A DNA stretch of 64,000 bases from Sipunculus nudus (taxonomy: Eukaryota > Annelida > Sipuncula > Golfingiida > Sipunculidae): NCBI GenBank assembly GCA_026874595.1, contig CM049316.1, forward strand, positions 21,971,839 through 22,035,838, in the 5' to 3' direction. Below the pieces are notes generated by a model. The model did not search any database. It worked only from the letters and a program-made list of their open reading frames with translations, and was not told the origin of the DNA. This document shows positions 59,262-64,000 of the stretch, in pieces. Position 1 is the first letter of the stretch; each line of letters starts with the position of its first letter. The translations under genes and the position numbers were made by a program.

Positions 59262-62103
59262 CATAGCGGGCGAACGAGAGAGGTAACAATTATATATATT
59301 AAAATTTGTATAGGTTTACTAAAAATTTTGGTCCGACTTAGCCACATGATACATGACCGCCACCCATGAAGATAAATTGGTCTGGTATGTTTTTTTTTTA
59401 TGACAGGCTGCGTTAGATGTGTGGGAAGGTGCACAGAGGAATATCGCTCCAAACGGCGGCGTGATGAGGACCAGTGTCCTGGGCATCCATCAATATACGG
59501 ACATCAATAAAGTTATAGAAAATACACTTAGCATCTGTAGGACCACTCACGCTGATCCAAGGTCAGAATTATCGGTATATGGACATCAATAAAGTTATTT
59601 TCTCCAAATTGATTTTTATAACACTCATTAAAAATATTAATCAATATAATAACTCGCCCAAAGATACATTTTCATCAAAAGCATTGCATAGTAAATGAGG
59701 TCAGAGGTCTCCCAGACTTTTGGTGGTGCGGTACGACTTTCTGATGGAAATGAAACTAATTATGAATATAAACCAATAGATTTCTTATCAGAATTACATT
59801 CTCAGCAAAATTCATGAATATTCCATGAATTCAGAGGTCACAAGATATATGACGGGTGTATTATGCACCAATTGCCGTGGTCTTGTTATCTCCATTTTTT
59901 CTGTTATTTGCGTTGTTACGTGTGTGAATAAATAGTCCCAATGTGACTTTTTACAATTACAATATACTACATGACCATATGACCATAGTACCAGGCTTGC
60001 GCATGCGCAACAACTCCCAAACAATGAGAAGAAACAGGAAAAAAGAAACGTAGAGGGGAACTAGGATTGGAAGTTCGAAAAAAAAAACATGATTTTTCAT
60101 GTAATGCGTTACGACCAAACTGCAAACATAACTATGTTGACAATTTGTGCCACTGATCGCGCCCGGTGCCAGCTATTTACCATTTTTGTACAGATGTCAG
60201 CAAAACGATTTAGGATGACGCAAGTCTAATGACAGAATTAAAGGTATAGTGATTATAATTATCATATTCTTATTACTGGTAATAGTATAGCCAGGGTAAA
60301 AATATTTACGATATTAGTGTAATAAACTTGAAACGGTGATAATCGTTCTGACATATGTATCAGAAGTGAAAAGTTATGGACAATGGAGTGGTAAAACGCT
60401 GGGCTCTATGTTCTGGCGACTCAGATTCTCAACGTGGCTATAAGAATGTGTTGTAATGGTCCTCCAAGGTCCTTGGTTTTCTCTGGGTTCTCCGGTTTCC
60501 TACGCCTCTAGACATTTTCGAACACTGCCACCTGCGCCATGGAGAGTGCCTTGATTAGTTAACTATTTGTACAATTCATGTCAAATAAATTTACAGTTAC
60601 AGCTTATTCCATAAAAAATTATCTTTATATCGATTTATGGGATCATAAAAATGTTTTCGTCACTTTCAGGTGTCAGGCATCATGCGTTGCTGTGACAACT
60701 GCAATAGCCTTCATGCTGAGAAGAGACAAGCGTCATTTGGACTCAAAAGGCAGATACAACGAAGCAGCCATCATGGAGGACAGCTTCAAGTTAGCAAAGA
60801 AATGTCTGCCTGAAGAAAGCATGGTAAGGGTGCTATATTTTCTGCTGCAACAAAACACATAACTGGAGTGTGGAAACATCTTGTTGCGGAAACTTCCTCA
60901 TTATAAACACCTCTCTGTTATGGACACTTTATATGTCATATTTATTATTAAATATATTTTAAAGTCCATAAGCTCTGTAATACAGACATATCTCTCGGTT
61001 ACATCAAGAAACCCAGGGTTCCTCAGTACAGAATAGATAAATGTATTAGTGGTAGGTTTTTGGATGTGAACTCGTTTTTGATAATTGAAAGAAGAACAGC
61101 GACCGATATTTCTTTAATTTATTGCATTATCTTATATATTACCACGAATTTTGCTGTATAGAATTATACTTAACATATTGATCGATTAAATTCAGTCTGA
61201 CATGTAAACTACGCTGAAAGTTCAAGGTAACATCCGTGTTGTTAGCACTTGTTCGCCTAACAATATTTAAGTTTTGATGCTGTCGGCTTATTTGTGTTTC
61301 TGGATGAAATGACTATTTGCATGTGCATACATAATAATTTGTTATCGATTATGACAAAAATGGAATTGAATTACTCGATTATGAAGAAAACGACCAGTCA
61401 TCGTTATATATCGTTATGTGTATATATTAATGTACGGTTAGTTTGACTTCATCAGTTTGTGCGACAGATCTGTTTCGTGAGAGCAGCAGTCAAGCCGGCT
61501 CACTCTTCAGGAACAAACTTGAGTGATCAGATATCTGGGTGAAGTTTGTCATAATAGGTATGATTAATCTGGGGTTACTAGGTTCGGTGACGCATGTATT
61601 TAAGAGTTTTGCTATGTTGGTGAACAGGGGTTACTTGGTGCATGGCTTATTCTACTGTATTAGGACTATTATGAAGCGCTCAAGGATCTGTTGGTTTTGC
61701 TTGAAATTAATCAAGACCCCAGGTGTTGGTTCGGTCAGGGGATCAATGGATTAGTAGTCCGGCTGGTTGTTCCTGAATACATTGGCTGGGTTCTTGAGAC
61801 TGCACATTTAACTTGATTATTGTCGGCTTAAAATTATTTAAGGTTAGAAAGAAGGTATTTAGTTCTGCAAGACTGAATGTCGATGTCACCTAGCTCGTAA
61901 GTATTGTTTAGTGTACTCAGATCAAGTCGGTAAATTATGAAGTATTTCTGGGTGGTGCATAAATTACAATTTTCGGACGAGTAGGAATAGCTCTGCATTT
62001 AGCCATGATTTTCCATTTGACCGAATTAATAAATTATAAACGCTCCCATATGGTGGAGTACTATCACCGCGATGTATTCAATTCATGTTATGTGAACAAT
62101 ACA

Positions 62104-62177
<74 letters not shown>

Positions 62178-62509
62178 CTCGTCTGTTTCAGGTTCCAGAG
62201 TTAAGACAACACATGTTTGCCAAGTCACTAGACTCGCTGGAGCTGGAGCGATACAGGAAAATAGGCTACACCTACAAATGCATGGGAGCTGGTTTCTGGG
62301 CTTTCAGACAGGACAATTTTAGAAAAGCAATAGAGAAACTTGTCTTTGCTGTAAGTAGTGTTCCGCATTATGTGTCAAATGGGAAGATTTGATCTGAATA
62401 AATTGGGTTAAGTTAGAACTGAAAACCTGACCTAACCGGCATTCCAATTCGACTAATAGGGACGGTCAACTTTGAGTCATAACACTTGTCAAACTACTGC
62501 AGAGACTAA

Positions 62510-62561
<52 letters not shown>

Positions 62562-62929
62562 ATTGTATACAGCCTATAATTAAAAAACACTGAGCTTTAT
62601 ATGGAACTAAGACATATCAAGTGAATCAATGTACAATCCCATCCCTACAGTGACTGCTTCTATTTCCTGTGTCTTGCATGACTTCTCTGTGCCCAGATAT
62701 TTATGTTTGAACAAAGGTGACTGGAAGACATTTACTGATGTTGAAGTATATCATATTAAAACTAGAACTGCTGATTTACTGCTGTTTGTAGGCTGGGGAT
62801 GCTGACACTAACTGCGCTGTGGCTGGTGCACTTCTCGGCTGTAAACTCGGGCGTGATAAAATCCCAACATCCTGGATCAATGGCCTCAAACACAAGGATT
62901 GGCTGGACAAACGAATTCTCAGGTACTAA
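49144..62929 (+). CDS. ADP-ribosylglycohydrolase (DraG/ADPRH fold), seven exons
   Basis: Exons 49144-49263, 50100-50249, 51198-51341, 59407-59561, 60670-60823, 62192-62350 and 62792-62929 join into an open frame of 339 codons. All six introns are GT-AG; phases are 0 except intron 4 (phase 2). The family hydrolyses ADP-ribose from modified proteins or small molecules using two Mg ions. The motifs that hold these are all present: [11 protein letters not shown] (residues ~18-28), DWTDDSDQ (~71-78), NGGVMRTS (~155), [15 protein letters not shown] (~185-200) and [16 protein letters not shown] (~295-310). Length agrees with the family's usual 300-350 residues, and no signal peptide or membrane segment is seen. 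The start has a fair context (aggATGg). The last exon also has a possible GT donor (aggtact) two codons before the stop, so another exon is conceivable. Substrate cannot be told from sequence. Confidence 0.93.
49455..49835 (+). repeat. Copy of the 355-bp repeat unit in intron 1
   Basis: Aligns with 29050-29355 in the same orientation and 41228-41940 inverted: tgtgtttgttcacaacatagctcatgcaatc, gaaattttcag, ggagtatccccca, aggcttgcattcgt. The middle carries an extra segment around 49560-49690. Confidence 0.7.
50100..50249 (+). CDS. ADP-ribosylglycohydrolase exon 2
   Basis: 50 codons after a tatttttag acceptor; carries the Thr-Asp-Asp metal-binding motif in [17 protein letters not shown]. Donor gtgagt; phase 0. 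Confidence 0.93.
50493..50536. repeat. (AT)n microsatellite in intron 2
   Basis: Two AT tracts separated by a short ataatg interruption, preceded by CACACA. Confidence 0.92.
50845..50960 (+). mobile_element. Possible tRNA-derived SINE head in intron 2
   Basis: TGGCGTAATGGCCAGTGCGC looks like a pol III A-box region of a tRNA-derived SINE and the local GC content jumps. The B box (around ccttccgagc) is poor, so this is tentative. Confidence 0.3.
51198..51341 (+). CDS. ADP-ribosylglycohydrolase exon 3
   Basis: 48 codons after a gttacag acceptor; includes [16 protein letters not shown] and [13 protein letters not shown], the substrate-channel helices and glycine loop of the family. Donor gtgagt; phase 0. 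The 8-kb intron that follows contains the Ty3/gypsy element. Confidence 0.93.
51743..52615. repeat. ~340-bp tandem units related to the 155-bp array
   Basis: The 31-bp leader of the 35.6-kb array (GACTGTAAGTCAT...ATAGCGATCAC) begins this block, followed by CCGTCCGGCCATCCGG-type short repeats. Units begin near 51822, 52157 and 52479 with gttaacaRggcac. Each contains tttacatcc-aggaggtcc, ccttggaaacctggaattag and ccccccagaat. The third unit is cut short near the start of the LTR element. The AGGTCA palindrome is not preserved here (aggtctctcttacc instead). Confidence 0.82.
52640..53314 (+). promoter_or_regulatory. Probable 5' LTR of the Gmr1-like element
   Basis: Starts TGTGACACGGGCGTAACTCG and plausibly ends CATTACA, giving TG...CA ends about 675 bp apart. 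It has a TATATAAA box at 52897-52904 and an AATAAA polyadenylation signal at 53249-53254, in the order expected for U3-R-U5. Exact ends are uncertain because no second LTR is available for comparison. Confidence 0.55.
53371..54466 (+). pseudogene. Gag of the Gmr1-like element (broken)
   Basis: ATG at 53371 begins [14 protein letters not shown] with a stop soon after. [15 protein letters not shown] resembles the N-terminal SAP-like helix seen in related gag proteins. A charged coiled-coil stretch (about 53590-53690, Lys/Glu/Leu repeats) and a capsid-like segment ([17 protein letters not shown], about 53890) follow. The frame then runs to a CCHC zinc knuckle, [17 protein letters not shown] (about 54304-54354), which in active elements binds genomic RNA. 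At least five stops or frameshifts interrupt it. Confidence 0.75.
54826..56822 (+). pseudogene. Protease-integrase of the Gmr1-like element (broken)
   Basis: The aspartic-protease active site is [13 protein letters not shown] (about 54926-54964), with LLLGNDVAG (about 55143) as the C-terminal protease segment, separated by a stop at 55113. Integrase follows in the same frame. It has the N-terminal zinc module ([10 protein letters not shown] ... CHACHI, about 55600-55730) and the catalytic core with first Asp in [10 protein letters not shown] (codon 55815-55817). The second Asp, in SDQGSNF, is reached after a frameshift near 55990; Glu is in GALERFH (codon 56101-56103). A GPY/F-type C-terminal domain ([20 protein letters not shown], about 56470-56530; [11 protein letters not shown]) ends at 56822. 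The catalytic triad is intact, the frame is not. Confidence 0.85.
56823..57630 (+). pseudogene. Reverse transcriptase of the Gmr1-like element (truncated)
   Basis: RT follows the integrase in the same frame: [40 protein letters not shown] (57060-57120). The motif A region is garbled (about 57130-57210). It continues in another frame with [29 protein letters not shown], and [12 protein letters not shown] where the catalytic Asp-Asp pair is expected; the second Asp is replaced by Gly. [12 protein letters not shown] closes the palm/thumb. Homology fades after KKQIMRIF near 57630, so RNase H is lost. Confidence 0.82.
57631..59000. other. AT-rich remainder of intron 3
   Basis: No repeat or gene recognised. 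Open frames of 72-108 codons are present but have no domain or coding-like composition. Confidence 0.5.
59001..59039. repeat. C13-spacer-G11 inverted homopolymers
   Basis: C13 at 59001-59013 and G11 at 59029-59039, separated by 15 bases; can form a GC-rich hairpin or G-quadruplex/i-motif. Lies about 370 bp before exon 4. Confidence 0.92.
59195..59261. repeat. (CA)n(TA)n compound microsatellite in intron 3
   Basis: (CA)9 followed by a TA tract of about 47 bp, roughly 145 bp before the exon 4 acceptor. Confidence 0.95.
59407..59561 (+). CDS. ADP-ribosylglycohydrolase exon 4
   Basis: 51 codons plus 2 bases after an atgacag acceptor; includes [14 protein letters not shown]. Donor gtcaga is weak but the phase-2 junction makes an Arg codon with exon 5 and restores DPRCQASC. 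A 23-bp near copy of exon bases 59494-59516 lies in the intron at 59576-59598. Confidence 0.9.
59990..60185 (+). repeat. Dispersed-repeat module in intron 4 (partner at 40800-40985)
   Basis: Same-orientation diverged copy, sharing actcccaaacaa, agaagaaac and ccactgatcgcg-ccggtgc. Confidence 0.6.
60385..60600 (+). mobile_element. tRNA-derived SINE, copy 1 (intron 4)
   Basis: Head gtggtaaaacgctgggct matches the A-box region of the copy at 63590. The B box is degraded. The body (tctctgggttctccggtttcc, cgccatggagagtgcc, ttgattagttaac, tgtacaattcatg) matches the copy at 63590-63820 throughout, ending in an AAATAAAT-like tail. Confidence 0.75.
60670..60823 (+). CDS. ADP-ribosylglycohydrolase exon 5
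   Basis: One base completing the split codon, then 51 codons; [20 protein letters not shown] is the conserved helix after the HADPR motif. Acceptor actttcag, donor gtaagg. Confidence 0.93.
62105..62175. repeat. (TA)n tract abutting the exon 6 acceptor
   Basis: 71-bp TA tract ending 16 bp before the intron 5 AG (62190-62191), so it occupies the usual branch-point zone. Confidence 0.95.
62192..62350 (+). CDS. ADP-ribosylglycohydrolase exon 6
   Basis: 53 codons; [20 protein letters not shown] is the conserved segment before the last metal-binding motif. Acceptor tctgtttcag lies 16 bp after a long TA tract; donor gtaagt. Confidence 0.93.
62513..62558. repeat. (TA)n tract in intron 6
   Basis: 46-bp TA tract. 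Confidence 0.95.
62792..62929 (+). CDS. ADP-ribosylglycohydrolase exon 7
   Basis: 45 codons plus TAA; begins with [20 protein letters not shown], the Asp-x-Asp-Thr metal-binding motif, and ends [12 protein letters not shown]. Acceptor tgtttgtag. Confidence 0.92.
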   Translation, partial: AGDADTNCAVAGALLGCKLGRDKIPTSWINGLKHKDWLDKRILRY

Positions 62930-62975
62930 GTGTTGATAAGGAATTATAGAGTTCAAACTGTACTGTATAGATTTA

Positions 62976-63075
<100 letters not shown>

Positions 63076-63289
63076 TATAAACTGAATTGTATCGAGTTCA
63101 AACTGTACATCCATTTTATTTAAAATTTCCAAGAACAAAAGTAAAGTGAAGCCTTTTAAAACTGATATTTTAGTAGTTAATAACTACGCCAGGTGGAGAG
63201 AGGTAATAAAGTTTACCCTCGCTTTTTCTGTCAGCAATTTTACGCTAACAGTTCTGGAAAGATTAAATTGCATGGAGGGTTAGGCAAGT

Positions 63290-63299
63290 AATAAATAAA
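63290..63299 (+). terminator. Candidate polyadenylation signals (overlapping AATAAA pair)
   Basis: AATAAATAAA at 63290-63299, about 360 bp after the stop of the ADP-ribosylglycohydrolase. Plausible but unproven. Confidence 0.35.
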
Positions 63300-63589
63300 T
63301 GCTACATTAAATCTTGAAGATAACCTGGATCACCATAATCAAATTTATAGTACCCTGTCCCTTTTTCACGGCTTTTTCATCCTAACAGATCTATTCATCA
63401 GCATTTGTGGTTGACTCTGATCTGGAAGTGATCTGGGATGGGGTTGTTCAGCCGTGACAGGTGTGAAGATTTATACATATCTAAGATCATCCTGAGGGGT
63501 TTGATGTCTCCGTCAAAGAATTTTATCTCACAAAAAAAAAGAAATATTACATAGTGTTAATGTATTATACGTTAAATTATAGGGACCTG

Positions 63590-63820
63590 GAAAGTCGAAT
63601 TTAAAACGCTCGGCTGAGGGCTTTCCGCTGGCGACACGGGTTCGATCCCCGGGGTGGCTTTGAGAGTTGGTTGTAGTAGCCCGTCCAAGGGCCGATAGTT
63701 CTCCGGGTTCTCGGGATTCCTCCATCCATACAGACTACCGAACTCTATCACCTGAGCCATGGAGAGTGCCTAGATTAGTTAATAACTAATTGTACAATTC
63801 ATGTAAAATAAATAAGTTTA
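63590..63820 (+). mobile_element. tRNA-derived SINE, copy 2
   Basis: Pol III promoter: A-box-like TTAAAACGCTCGGCTGAGGG (63601-63620) and perfect B box GGTTCGATCCC (63639-63649). It is followed by a tRNA-unrelated body shared with 60385-60600 and an AAATAAATAA tail. Best-preserved SINE in the window. Confidence 0.85.
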
Positions 63821-64000
63821 TATAAGTTTACATGTAATGTAATGAACCTTTGAATAGTTCTTAATTCTACATTGGAGATGCGACATAAACCTCTCAAACA
63901 AACTACCGTCCAAGTTTCAACGCCTTCATAGTTTAATTAGGGCCGTGAAACAAGTAGTTTGGCTATAAGTGCAGGTAGACGGGCAGTCACTTAAGCATAC

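Noticed and set aside
63601-63670. Possible genuine tRNA gene at the second SINE
   Set aside because: The B box is perfect, but the arms do not fold into a tRNA and a shared SINE body follows.

Overview
This is eukaryotic, animal-type DNA. It is AT-rich, most of it is non-coding, and the one gene that looks intact is split by GT-AG introns of up to about 8 kb. The mix of L1/Tx1-like and CR1/Jockey-like LINEs, tRNA-derived SINEs, small TIR elements and a Ty3/gypsy element with integrase placed before reverse transcriptase suggests a marine invertebrate. A bivalve mollusc is my best guess, but the sequence does not prove it.

Left part (1-26 kb): mostly intergenic. It holds a 1.9 kb terminal-inverted-repeat element (4055-5944) whose ends are arrays of a perfect 20-bp palindrome and whose interior is a piece of a LINE. 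It also holds a nearly full-length but broken L1/Tx1-like LINE (about 10.47-15.7 kb), an L1-type ORF1 relic (about 16.2-17.2 kb), a 357-bp inverted-repeat element (19798-20154), a heavily decayed second L1-like ORF2 (about 20.8-24.5 kb) and a TA-flanked MITE (25875-26039).

Middle part (26-49 kb): a GC-richer minus-strand block with CCAAT and TATA boxes (probably an LTR or leader), a minus-strand CR1/Jockey-type LINE with an (AAAT)n tail (30365-32140), and a 120-bp TTA-flanked MITE (34322-34441). An approximately 155-bp tandem array (about 35.6-37.7 kb) carries a nuclear-receptor-type palindrome AGGTCAnnnTGACCT in nearly every unit. Dispersed repeat modules recur at 8.7-9.4, 28-29.6, 38.6-44.4 and 49.5 kb. 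A second TIR element built from short palindromes lies at 44751-46588.

Right part (49-63 kb): a seven-exon plus-strand gene for an ADP-ribosylglycohydrolase (DraG/ADPRH fold, 339 codons) with all family motifs present. Its third intron holds a truncated Ty3/gypsy retrotransposon in the same orientation, with domain order gag-protease-integrase-reverse transcriptase (Gmr1-like). Other introns contain (TA)n tracts, SINEs and copies of the dispersed repeats. No tRNA, rRNA or CRISPR array was seen. No genes form a pathway here: one host gene sits in a landscape of mobile and tandem repeats.
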